DNA from: Bacteroidia bacterium
Lineage (GTDB): Bacteria; Bacteroidota; Bacteroidia; JABEUT01
DNA length: 14,477 bases
Assembly (NCBI GenBank): GCA_013044305.1
Contig: JABEUT010000088.1
Span: 1-14,477 of the forward strand
Reading direction: 5' to 3'
Made by a program: the position numbers and the translations under genes. The notes beneath the pieces are model-generated. The model was not told where the DNA came from. It was given only the letters and a program-made list of their open reading frames with translations, and searched no databases. This document shows positions 1-6,996 of the stretch, one piece after another; the stretch's first letter is position 1; each line of letters starts with the position of its first letter.

Positions 1-132
1 ACCAACCGCCAAATAATGGCGAGACAGCCAAAGCTATGCCTGAAATTAGAGAAAAATATAAACCACAGATTAACACAGTTCTAATCATAAAGAATCATAC
101 CCAATCAGCGTTCCGTTATTATACAACATTCC

Positions 133-317
133 TGCCCGAACTGCGTTGGCAGGCGGGCAACATTCACTCCCGAGAGCTATCGGGAGTGTGCAATTTTCGT
201 CATTGTAAGGACGAAAGACGAAGCCCGTCCGAACGGAGCATCCGGACGTGCAACCTCAAGGTTGTATATTCAGAGATTGCTTCTTCATCCGCCTGCGCCG
301 GATTCATCGCAATGACG
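133..317. repeat. cluster of nested inverted repeats (intergenic interspersed-repeat type)
   Basis: Non-coding stretch made of several perfect inverted repeats. Stems seen directly are TGCCCG 133-138 with CGGGCA 154-159, enclosing CTGC/GCAG (141-144/149-152); CACTCCCGA 165-173 with TCGGGAGTG 180-188 (9 bp, 6-nt loop); CGTCATTG 198-205 with CAATGACG 310-317; inside that, GAAGC 220-224 with GCTTC 279-283; and inside that, two hairpins, CGTCCG/CGGACG (226-231/243-248) and CAACCT/AGGTTG (251-256/259-264). The stems nest without conflict, so the 198-317 part can fold as a branched cruciform. The CGTCATTG...CAATGACG frame with an ATTGCTTC interior resembles interspersed repeats common between genes in many bacterial genomes. 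That resemblance is from memory. An open frame runs through the stretch (positions 3-386), but its product has no protein-like character beyond about the first 20 codons. Confidence 0.75.
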
Positions 318-348
318 TTCAGTGTGCAACTCAAAGTAGGAAATCATG

Positions 349-367
349 ACCCCCCCTTCGGGGGGGT
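349..367. repeat. strong C7/G7 hairpin
   Basis: A run of seven C (350-356) is followed by TTC and a run of seven G (360-366), flanked by a complementary A349/T367. It can also be drawn as a six-pair stem capped by a TTCG tetraloop. This is a very stable hairpin. No T-run follows on the plus strand (TAAATTTT comes next), so it is not a textbook intrinsic terminator, although it could stop or protect a transcript arriving from the left. It lies just outside the larger inverted-repeat cluster and may belong to the same repeat unit. Confidence 0.7.
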
Positions 368-568
368 AAATTTTATCATAAATTGATGAGTATTAAAGTG
401 CAAACCTATATAGCCTCTGTTCATTCACCAAATTTTTGGAGTGATTTTTTCGACCAATAGTGTAGTTATTTCAAAATTACGACAGGCGTAATATAAAAAT
501 CCATGATTAATTTACGGACAGACGAAACAAAAATCAGTATTTTTACCCGTCATTATACCTGATAACTA
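368..568. other. AT-rich intergenic region upstream of the EVE-domain gene
   Basis: No gene is visible here. A perfect 6-bp palindrome, ATTACG 476-481 and CGTAAT 487-492 with a 5-nt spacer, is the clearest structure and could be an operator or a small hairpin. A weak match to the Bacteroidetes promoter pattern (TTTG, about 19-21 nt, TAnnTTTG) is TTTG 435-438 followed 19 nt later by TAGTGTAG 458-465 (six of eight informative fit is poor). The promoter for the downstream gene is presumably in this stretch, but its position is not established. Confidence 0.4.
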
Positions 569-970
569 ATGTCGTTCTGGCTGGTAAAATCGGAGCCCTC
601 TGTTTACTCGTGGCAGCAGCTTTTAAAAGATAAGCGCACCTGCTGGGACGGGGTAAGGAACTATGCGGCCCGCCTTCACCTGAAAGAGATGAAGCAGGGC
701 GATAAGGTTTTTTTCTATCACAGCAACACCAACCTGCATATTGCGGGCATTGCACGGGTTGAAAAAGAAGCCTACCCCGACCCTAAGGATAAAAAGTGGG
801 TGGCGGTGGATCTTGTCCCCTTCAAATCATTAAAAAAACCTGTAACCCTCGAAATGATAAAGGCCGAAAAGAAATTAAAGAATATGGCGCTGGTGCGCAT
901 AGGCAGGCTCTCGGTTTCGCCGGTAAGCCATGATGAATTTGAAGTGATAAACAAATTATCGGGTAAATAA
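569..970 (+). CDS. EVE domain-containing protein
   Basis: A 133-residue soluble protein that is one EVE domain from end to end. EVE domains have a PUA-like fold and are thought to recognise modified bases in DNA or RNA; the ligand of this one is unknown. Motifs seen: WLVKSEP (residues 4-10), WDGVRNYAAR (26-35), MKQGDKVFFYHSN (41-53), IAGIARVEKEAYPD (58-71) and RLSVSPV (113-119). They run in the order and spacing expected for the family, and the length is ordinary for a stand-alone EVE protein. The ATG at 569 sits directly before the conserved N-terminal strand, so no other start is needed; there is no clear Shine-Dalgarno sequence. It is followed by a 166-nt gap and appears to be a single-gene unit. 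No restriction or methylation gene lies beside it, so nothing here ties it to defence. The family call is secure; the cellular role is not. Confidence 0.92.
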   Translation: MSFWLVKSEPSVYSWQQLLKDKRTCWDGVRNYAARLHLKEMKQGDKVFFYHSNTNLHIAGIARVEKEAYPDPKDKKWVAVDLVPFKSLKKPVTLEMIKAEKKLKNMALVRIGRLSVSPVSHDEFEVINKLSGK

Positions 971-1045
971 CCGCAGACAATCAGAAAAACAGCAAGAAAA
1001 TTACTGAAGTATATGCCCATTCCCTTGATGGTAATAAATCTGATG

Positions 1046-1067
1046 GCGGGAACATCGGTACGCCCGC
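1046..1067 (+). terminator. possible weak terminator hairpin after the EVE gene
   Basis: GCGGG (1046-1050) and CCCGC (1063-1067) form a 5-bp GC stem with a 12-nt loop, 76 nt after the EVE stop. It is followed by ATTGGTTTT, which is only a short T-tract. The position between two independent genes suits a terminator, but the stem is short and the loop large, so this is a weak call. Confidence 0.25.
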
Positions 1068-1101
1068 ATTGGTTTTAGTCTAAGAGTATTTTCTATCTTT
1101 A
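1068..1101 (+). promoter_or_regulatory. candidate Bacteroidetes-type promoter for the receptor gene
   Basis: ATTG at 1068-1071 is followed by 22 nt and then TATCTTTA at 1094-1101. This approximates the Bacteroidetes vegetative promoter pattern TTTG, 19-21 nt, TAnnTTTG (seven of eight in the -7 box, one mismatch in the -33 box, and a spacer one base long). It ends 35 nt before the receptor ATG. The match is imperfect and unsupported by other evidence. Confidence 0.3.
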
Positions 1102-1136
1102 CCTCCTTTTTCAAATTAAGGCCGGAATCCATAGAC

Positions 1137-3470
1137 ATGAAACAGAGGAATACGTTATATACCAAAATACTATTGGCAATTTGCTTTTGGTTGTCAGCAA
1201 ACGGCATTTTGGCCCAAACCGGAACCATAAGGGGTTTTGTTTATCTTAATAAAACAGGCGAGCCGGCGCTCTTTACCACTGTATATCTGAAAGGAACCAC
1301 TTATGGCGCCGTAACCGATGTAAACGGGTATTATGCCATTACCCACCTGCCGCCGGCCAACTATACGGTTATGATAACAAGCCTGGGCTACGACACCGTA
1401 AGCGAAAATGTTACCCTTACAAAAGGGCAGATATTAACCAAGAAACTCTATTTGCAGGAATCGAAGGTTAACCTTGCCGAGGTGCGCATTTCGGCACAGC
1501 AGCAGGCGCGCCAGACCGAAACACAGGTATCTACCTATGTTATTACTCCTAAAGACATGGAGCAGATACCCACCATTGGCGGGCAGCCGGAGATAGCCCA
1601 ATATATGCAGATACTGCCCGGAGTGGTTTCCACGGGCGACCAGGGCGGACAGATTTACATAGAGGGCGGGCAGCCGGTGCAAAATAAAGTGCTGCTCGAC
1701 GGCATGACCATTTATGATCCTTTCCACTCCATAGGCCTGTTTTCGGTATTCGACGGCGACATTATAAGCGATGCCACCGTATATGCCGGCGGTTTTAATG
1801 CCGAATTCGGCGACAGGATATCGGCCATAATGGACATACATACCCGCGACGGCGACAAAAAAAAGGTAACGGGAGAAGTGGATGCCAGCCCCTTCGGAGC
1901 CCACGCGCTGGTGGAAGGCCCCCTTGCCAAAAATGTGGACGACAACCCGAATAAGGCATCGGCCTCGTTCATCATTTCAGCAAAAAATTCATATTTGAGC
2001 CAAACCTCCAAGGCTATTTATCCCTGGATAGATTCAGGAAACGGCATACCGTTCAATTATGCCGACTATTACGGCAAGGTATCCATAAACACGCCCAATG
2101 GCAGTAAAATAAACGTATTCGGTTTTAACTATACCGACAATGTGAATTACCCGAATTTTTATACCGGCGGCTGGACACAGGCAGGCGTAGGTGCAAATTT
2201 TATTTTAATACCCTCATCAACCACCTCGCTGATGGAAGGCAATATTGACTATTCCAATTACAAGGTGAACCAGCAGGGAGGCGATACAAGCACCATTGGC
2301 ACCTTCAGCATGGGCTTAAAGTTTACCCAGTTCATGGGCAATACCGATCTTATGTACGGGTTTGAAATGTCGAGCACCACCACCAATTACGATTTTACCA
2401 ATTCCGAAAACCTGTACATAAAGGAAAACTACAACTCGCAGGAAATAAACGGTTATGTTAAGATGAAATATACCAGCGACAACAAAAAACTGATATTGGA
2501 ACCCGGGTTCCGGCTACAGTATTACGGCTCGCTCACTCAATTTTCGCCCGAACCGCGTTTTGATATGAAATATAACTTCACCTCCAAATTCAGGTTTAAA
2601 GCGGCAGCCGGCCTATACTCGCAAAACCTGATTGCCGCCATTGACGAACAGCAGGTAGTGGATTTGTTTTATGCCCAGCTTACATGTCCGCCCACCTCCG
2701 AAACGCCCGGCACCTTTACCCCGCAGAACGGGGCTGCCTTTACGGTGAACAACCCCTTGCAGCGCGCCTATCACCTTACGGGAGGTTTTGAATTCGATCC
2801 TTCACAATATATTCAGATGAACGTAGAAGCCTATTACAAAGACTTTCTTCAAACCACCACTCTTAATTATAACCAGATTTACAACAACGGCACTCCGGGT
2901 GTGCCGGATACCCTGTCGAAACCCTTTCTTATACAATCGGGCAAGGCTTACGGGGCAGACATAAGCATTAAGTACGATTATAAAAGGCTTATGGTGTACA
3001 CGGTCTATTCGCTTGGCTATGTTAACTACTGGACAGGCACTTATTCCTTTCCGCCTCCGTTCGACAGGCGAAACAACCTGAATGTGGTGGTATCCTATAA
3101 GGCAGGCAAGGACCTTAGCTGGATGTTCGACATACGGTATAACTACGGTTCCGGTTTCCCTTTTACGCCTACACAGGGTTACTATCCTATGGTTCCGTTT
3201 AACAACATAAACACCAATTACACCACTTCCAACGGCAATCTGGGCATTATATACGGTAACTTCGACAGCCAGAGGCTGCCCGACTACTCGCGGCTTGATG
3301 TTGGCATCGACAAGAAATACCAGATGTCGCAAACCGTAGGGCTGCATTTCAATTTAAGCGTGATAAACGTACTGGACAGGCCAAACATTTTTTACGTTAA
3401 CCGGATATACGATACCAGGGTAAACCAGCTTCCTATTATGCCTTCGCTAAGCATAGGTATGACCTTCTGA
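1137..3470 (+). CDS. TonB-dependent outer-membrane receptor with carboxypeptidase-like regulatory domain
   Basis: A 777-residue outer-membrane protein for TonB-driven import of an unknown ligand. Residues 1-26 are a signal peptide (basic start, hydrophobic core, cleavage likely at LA-Q27). Residues about 30-115 are a CarboxypepD_reg-like beta-sandwich (TIRGFVYL, AVTDVNGYYAI, YTVMITSLGYDT). The plug follows at about 125-240: EIAQYMQILPGV, IYIEGGQPVQNKVLLDGM, VYAGGFNAEFGDRISAIMDI. The rest is a beta-barrel rich in alternating aromatic strands, ending in SLSIGMTF with the terminal Phe expected of outer-membrane proteins. It is somewhat short for the family and has no SusD-type lipoprotein partner, so it is not a classical Sus-type glycan importer. 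The next gene begins one nucleotide after its stop, so the two are very probably co-transcribed. The ATG at 1137 gives a complete signal peptide. Family assignment is firm; substrate cannot be read from sequence. Confidence 0.95.
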   Translation: MKQRNTLYTKILLAICFWLSANGILAQTGTIRGFVYLNKTGEPALFTTVYLKGTTYGAVTDVNGYYAITHLPPANYTVMITSLGYDTVSENVTLTKGQILTKKLYLQESKVNLAEVRISAQQQARQTETQVSTYVITPKDMEQIPTIGGQPEIAQYMQILPGVVSTGDQGGQIYIEGGQPVQNKVLLDGMTIYDPFHSIGLFSVFDGDIISDATVYAGGFNAEFGDRISAIMDIHTRDGDKKKVTGEVDASPFGAHALVEGPLAKNVDDNPNKASASFIISAKNSYLSQTSKAIYPWIDSGNGIPFNYADYYGKVSINTPNGSKINVFGFNYTDNVNYPNFYTGGWTQAGVGANFILIPSSTTSLMEGNIDYSNYKVNQQGGDTSTIGTFSMGLKFTQFMGNTDLMYGFEMSSTTTNYDFTNSENLYIKENYNSQEINGYVKMKYTSDNKKLILEPGFRLQYYGSLTQFSPEPRFDMKYNFTSKFRFKAAAGLYSQNLIAAIDEQQVVDLFYAQLTCPPTSETPGTFTPQNGAAFTVNNPLQRAYHLTGGFEFDPSQYIQMNVEAYYKDFLQTTTLNYNQIYNNGTPGVPDTLSKPFLIQSGKAYGADISIKYDYKRLMVYTVYSLGYVNYWTGTYSFPPPFDRRNNLNVVVSYKAGKDLSWMFDIRYNYGSGFPFTPTQGYYPMVPFNNINTNYTTSNGNLGIIYGNFDSQRLPDYSRLDVGIDKKYQMSQTVGLHFNLSVINVLDRPNIFYVNRIYDTRVNQLPIMPSLSIGMTF

Positions 3471-3471
3471 A

Positions 3472-4242
3472 ATGGGCAAATTCATTGCATATAACTACCT
3501 CATACTTTTACTCCGGTACCTGATTATTGCAGGCTCCTTCTTCCTTATCTTCTATACCATCAGGCCCCGAAGGTTTTTAAAACTGCGCCTGCAAAACAAG
3601 TTCCCTGAAAACAAAGATTACTACCGCGAGATAGCCTATTCCCTGCTCTCTTTTGTTTTTTTCGCATTAGTTGTGCTTATCGTGTTCCGCACGCCGGTTA
3701 AGAAACATACCCTGATATACGACCATATTTCCCGTTATGGCTGGATATACTTTGGGGCAAGCATCGTTTTTGCAATCATCATCCACGACATCTATTTTTA
3801 TTTTACCCACAGGCTTATGCACCATCCCGCCATATTCAAAGCCTTCCATCTGGTTCATCACAAATCCACCAATCCTTCGCCATGGGCTGCCTTTGCCTTT
3901 CACCCGCTGGAGGCTGTTGTGGAAGCGGGTATACTGCCAGTGCTTGTTTTTGTTATGCCTGTAAACAGGTATGCCATCCTCATTTTCTTCCTGATAAGCA
4001 CCGTTATAAATGTATATGGGCATCTGGGCTACGAAATATATCCGGCATGGCTCATCAGGAGCAAGGCAGGCAAATGGTTCAATACCTCGGTAAGCCACAA
4101 TATGCACCACAAATATTTTAAAGGTAACTATGGTTTTTACACCCGTATATGGGATGAACTTTTTGGCACCATGAACCCTGACTACCACCAAGCGGTAGAT
4201 GAACTGTTTGCAGGAAAGAACAATGCCCTTGAACTGCCCTGA
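3472..4242 (+). CDS. fatty acid hydroxylase / sterol desaturase family membrane protein
   Basis: A 256-residue integral membrane protein of the di-iron hydroxylase superfamily (fatty acid hydroxylases, C-4/C-5 sterol oxidases, carotenoid and alkylglycerol oxygenases). Hydrophobic segments lie near residues 8-30, 55-72, 92-110 and 150-182. The histidine clusters expected to hold the two irons are all present: H105...H113...H117-H118 (in HDIYFYFTHRLMHH), H126..H129-H130 (HLVHHKS), H144 (FHPLE), H184 (YGHLGYE) and H209..H212-H213 (HNMHHKYFKGNYG). The closing segment, YTRIWDELFGT, is typical of the family. These enzymes use O2 to hydroxylate or desaturate lipid chains or sterol-like rings; which one applies here is not decidable. 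Translation probably couples to the upstream TonB receptor, whose stop is one nucleotide away, suggesting a joint role with the receptor's ligand or with outer-membrane lipid. Function beyond family level is inference. Confidence 0.93.
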   Translation: MGKFIAYNYLILLLRYLIIAGSFFLIFYTIRPRRFLKLRLQNKFPENKDYYREIAYSLLSFVFFALVVLIVFRTPVKKHTLIYDHISRYGWIYFGASIVFAIIIHDIYFYFTHRLMHHPAIFKAFHLVHHKSTNPSPWAAFAFHPLEAVVEAGILPVLVFVMPVNRYAILIFFLISTVINVYGHLGYEIYPAWLIRSKAGKWFNTSVSHNMHHKYFKGNYGFYTRIWDELFGTMNPDYHQAVDELFAGKNNALELP

Positions 4243-4296
4243 TGCCGGATGCGCGGGGGACAGTATCTTGTAATTGCAACTTAAATTAAACCGTCC

Positions 4297-5199
4297 ATGC
4301 TCGACTTCAGGTTAAAAGTGTTTTTAAGTGCGGCAACTCATCTTAGCTTTACCAAGGCTTCCGGAGAGTTGTACATAACCCAGCCCGCCGTAACCAAACA
4401 CATTCAGGAACTGGAGTCGGAGCTTGAGGTAAAACTTTTTGAGCGGAGGGGTAACAAAATTGCCCTTACCCAGGCGGGAGCCATATTGCTGTTTTATGCA
4501 AAGGAGATTAAATCCATACATAACACCCTTAAATTTGAGCTTAGCCAGCTGAAAGGAGACAGCAAAGGCACTTTAAAGATTGGGGCAAGCACTACCATAG
4601 CCCAGTATGTAATACCCTCTGCACTGGCTGAATTCAACCGCAGATACCCGCATATTAACCTGACCGTGATAAATGGGAATACAGATTACATAGGCGAGAG
4701 GCTGTTAAAAAATGAAATTGACATAGGCATTGTGGAAGGCAAACCAAGCAACGGCGATATAAAATACAGTGCCTTCCTGCCCGATGAACTGCTGCTGTTT
4801 ACATCGGGTGAAAACAAAAAATACCCGAAAACAATTAAAATATCCGGTCTTAAAACCCTGCCACTGGTTTTGAGGGAGAAAGGATCGGGAACACTTGAAA
4901 TTATTGACGATGTGCTAAGGGCACATCGCATTAATATCGCCGACCTTAATGTAAAGCTATATCTGGCAAGCACCGAAGGCATTAAGGCTTATGTAAAGGC
5001 AAGCGTGGCAACAGGGATAGTATCACGTTACGCCATTGAGCCGGAACTTTCAGCAGGTACATTCAGGCAGGTAAACATTGAGGATATTCATTTTTACAGG
5101 CAATTTTATTTTATCAGGTCCAAGGGCCCCGAACCGCAAAGACTCACCAAACTATTCCTGAACTTTTTATCAAACTATTTTAAGTTAAGTGGCAGGTAA
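4297..5199 (+). CDS. LysR-type transcriptional regulator
   Basis: A 300-residue regulator of standard LysR length. Residues about 3-62 form the winged helix-turn-helix: LSFTKASGELYITQPAVTKH (16-35) contains the recognition helix, followed by LEVKLFERRGNKIALTQAG. A linker helix follows at about 64-88. From residue 92 (GTLKIGASTTIAQYVIP) a periplasmic-binding-type effector domain runs to the end, with DIGIVEG marking a ligand-cleft strand. Overall it resembles the CysL/YeiE-like branch, by impression only. It lies 54 nt downstream of the hydroxylase on the same strand rather than divergent from a target, so it may be the last gene of the receptor-hydroxylase unit or have its own promoter. Its effector is unknown. 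The ATG at 4297 starts directly at the conserved N-terminal helix. No partner gene is divergently placed; the next gene, argB, faces it. Confidence 0.95.
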   Translation: MLDFRLKVFLSAATHLSFTKASGELYITQPAVTKHIQELESELEVKLFERRGNKIALTQAGAILLFYAKEIKSIHNTLKFELSQLKGDSKGTLKIGASTTIAQYVIPSALAEFNRRYPHINLTVINGNTDYIGERLLKNEIDIGIVEGKPSNGDIKYSAFLPDELLLFTSGENKKYPKTIKISGLKTLPLVLREKGSGTLEIIDDVLRAHRINIADLNVKLYLASTEGIKAYVKASVATGIVSRYAIEPELSAGTFRQVNIEDIHFYRQFYFIRSKGPEPQRLTKLFLNFLSNYFKLSGR

Positions 5200-5254
5200 G
5201 TCCACAGTAAGGGTCTGAAAAATAATACAATTCATTATTGTGTTCCTTCCACAG
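5200..5254. other. convergent intergenic gap between the LysR gene and argB
   Basis: This 55-nt gap must end transcription from both sides. The only structure seen is a weak AT stem, AATAAT 5221-5226 with ATTATT 5234-5239. No GC-rich stem with a T-tract is present, so the termination mechanism is unclear. Confidence 0.35.
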
Positions 5255-6046
5255 CTAATTCAGTGCCAGAACTGTACCCGACCTTGCATGAATCAGTTCA
5301 TCCAGTTTCATGGCGTTGCCCACCACTACCCTTGTTACTCCGTTATGCAGCGCTTCAAACGACTTATCGAGCTTAGGAATCATACCTTTGGAAATTACTC
5401 CGCTTCCTTTAAGCGCCGAATAGGTTTCGGGGGCAATGCTTCGGATAACAGAACTGTTATCGCCTGGATTTTGAAGCACCCCGTCTTTCTCAAAGCAATA
5501 AATTAGGGTAACCATATATGTTCTGCATAAAGCCTGCGCCAGCGCCGAAGCAATGGTATCGGCGTTGGTGTTGAGCAGGCTGCCCGAACTGTCGGCTGTA
5601 ATAGGCGCCACAACCGGACAAATATCTTTTTCAAGCATCCGCGTCCACTGTTCGGCCGGTATCTCCGATGCCGTAATATCGCCCACATAGCCATAGTCCA
5701 CAGCTGTACCGGTCCTTTTCCTTGCGGGAATCAAATTCAGGTCTGCCCCGCATATACCGAGTGTTTTGTTCCCGAACCTGTTCATTTTGCCCACAATGGT
5801 TTTGTTTACATAGCCCGCATATACCATGGTAACAATTTTAAGGGTGTCCTTATCGGTTATTCTTTTCCCTTCCACCATCCTGGCTTCAATTCCGAGGCGC
5901 GCCGATATTTCGGTAGCTATTTTGCCTCCGCCGTGAACCAGAATTTTGGGAAATGGTACGCGGCTGAACTTTTCCAGAAAGCTGTCAAGCGAATGTTCAT
6001 CGTCAATTACATTGCCTCCTACTTTTATTACAAACAGTTGCTTCAC
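5255..6046 (-). CDS. argB: acetylglutamate (or N-succinylglutamate) kinase ArgB
   Basis: A 263-residue amino acid kinase that phosphorylates the gamma-carboxyl of N-acylglutamate, an early step of arginine synthesis in the cytoplasm. Motifs seen: KVGGN with catalytic Lys8, VHGGGK (37-42) in the phosphate-binding loop, GKRITD (60-65) with the substrate Arg62, LLNTNADTIASALA (157-170) with Asp163, EKDGVL (186-191) and SKGMIPKL (219-226). The protein begins immediately before the first beta strand and lacks the N-terminal helix found in arginine-inhibited hexameric kinases, so feedback inhibition by arginine is unlikely (inference). The start codon is GTG (6046-6044), overlapping the argF' stop by 4 nt, which fixes this start and suggests translational coupling. 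It is the last gene of argD-argF'-argB. The acyl group used (acetyl or succinyl) cannot be told from this gene. Confidence 0.95.
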   Translation of the reverse strand: MKQLFVIKVGGNVIDDEHSLDSFLEKFSRVPFPKILVHGGGKIATEISARLGIEARMVEGKRITDKDTLKIVTMVYAGYVNKTIVGKMNRFGNKTLGICGADLNLIPARKRTGTAVDYGYVGDITASEIPAEQWTRMLEKDICPVVAPITADSSGSLLNTNADTIASALAQALCRTYMVTLIYCFEKDGVLQNPGDNSSVIRSIAPETYSALKGSGVISKGMIPKLDKSFEALHNGVTRVVVGNAMKLDELIHARSGTVLALN

Positions 6047-6996
6047 AGAGGTTTGGCTTCAAGCATTTTTTTCATAACTATGGCTGCGGAATACAGCCTG
6101 TTTTCAGCCTGCAGGTGGATGAGGCTGCGCGGGCCGTCGAGCAATTCATCGGGCAGCTCCACGTTGCGGCGCACGGGCAGGCAGTGCATTATTAATCCGT
6201 TGTTGGTTACCTGCATCTTCTTTTCGTCGAGCAGCCAGTTCTCCTTAACGGCAGGGGTTTGTCCGTAGGGTTCGTAAGCCGACCAGTTTTTTACATAAAC
6301 AAAATCGGCATCCTGCAATGCCTTCTGCTGACTGTGCTCTATTACTGCACCCGAGGTAAACTGCGGAGCAAGTCCGTAGCCCTCCGGATGAGTTATGGTC
6401 AGGTTCATACCCAGCGCCTGCATCCATTGGGCGAAGGAATTGCTTACCGCCTGCGGCAGCGTTTTTACATGGGGGGCCCAGGTGAGCACAATTTTCGGAT
6501 TCTTGTTTCTTCTCCTTTCAAAAATGGTAATGCAGTCTGCCAGGCTTTGCAGCGGATGCAGGGTGGCCGACTCCAGGCTTATCACCGGAACGGTGGAGTA
6601 CCTGATAAGCTGGCTAATCACATGCTCGCTGTAATCAGCTTCTCTGTCGGTAAGGCTTGGGAAGCAGCGTATGCCTATCATGTCGAAATAGGAGCTTAGA
6701 ACCATGGCGGCGTCTTTAATGTGTTCGGTTTTATTGCCGTCCATCACTGCGCCGTCGTTCCATTCCAGCGCCCAGCCTTCTTTATCCATATTCATTACCA
6801 TCACATTCATGCCGAGCAGCTGCGCTGCTTTTTGCGAACTTAGCCGCGTGCGTAAACTCGGATTAAGAAACAGCAGGCCAATGGTTTTGTTCTTCCCCAA
6901 ATGGCTGAATGACAATGGATTGTTTTTGAAGACAATAGCCTCCTTAACAAGTTCTTCTACATTTTTGACATCCTTTGCCGAGGTAAAATTGTTCAT
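6043..6996 (-). CDS. argF': N-acylornithine carbamoyltransferase (probably N-succinylornithine type)
   Basis: A 317-residue transcarbamylase of the Bacteroidetes/Xanthomonas acylornithine class. It transfers the carbamoyl group from carbamoyl phosphate to N-acylornithine, giving N-acylcitrulline. Carbamoyl phosphate is bound by SLRTR (47-51) and HPLQSLAD (147-154); the acylornithine side includes HCLPVRRN (271-278), whose VRR extension separates this class from ordinary ornithine transcarbamylases. The segment WNDGAVMDGNKTEH (79-92) is the specificity loop. As I recall the structural work, the key residue is Pro in the succinyl-specific Bacteroides fragilis enzyme and Glu in the acetyl-specific Xanthomonas enzyme; here it is Thr90. 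Absence of Glu argues for succinylornithine, but this is inference. Length matches the family. The ATG at 6996 overlaps the argD stop by 4 nt, and its own stop overlaps the argB GTG start by 4 nt. Confidence 0.93.
   Translation of the reverse strand: MNNFTSAKDVKNVEELVKEAIVFKNNPLSFSHLGKNKTIGLLFLNPSLRTRLSSQKAAQLLGMNVMVMNMDKEGWALEWNDGAVMDGNKTEHIKDAAMVLSSYFDMIGIRCFPSLTDREADYSEHVISQLIRYSTVPVISLESATLHPLQSLADCITIFERRRNKNPKIVLTWAPHVKTLPQAVSNSFAQWMQALGMNLTITHPEGYGLAPQFTSGAVIEHSQQKALQDADFVYVKNWSAYEPYGQTPAVKENWLLDEKKMQVTNNGLIMHCLPVRRNVELPDELLDGPRSLIHLQAENRLYSAAIVMKKMLEAKPL

Noticed and set aside
36..386. 116-codon open frame at the left edge as a gene
   Set aside because: Most of it lies in inverted-repeat DNA and the C7/G7 hairpin; composition is not protein-like after the first residues. 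Kept only as a finding about a possible upstream gene tail.
1434..1904. 156-codon minus-strand open frame inside the receptor gene
   Set aside because: Same reason: shadow of the receptor coding sequence, with no motif or plausible expression signal.
2802..3347. 181-codon open frame on the minus strand inside the receptor gene
   Set aside because: It is antisense to a well-supported TonB receptor, has no recognisable domain, and arises from codon bias of the real gene.
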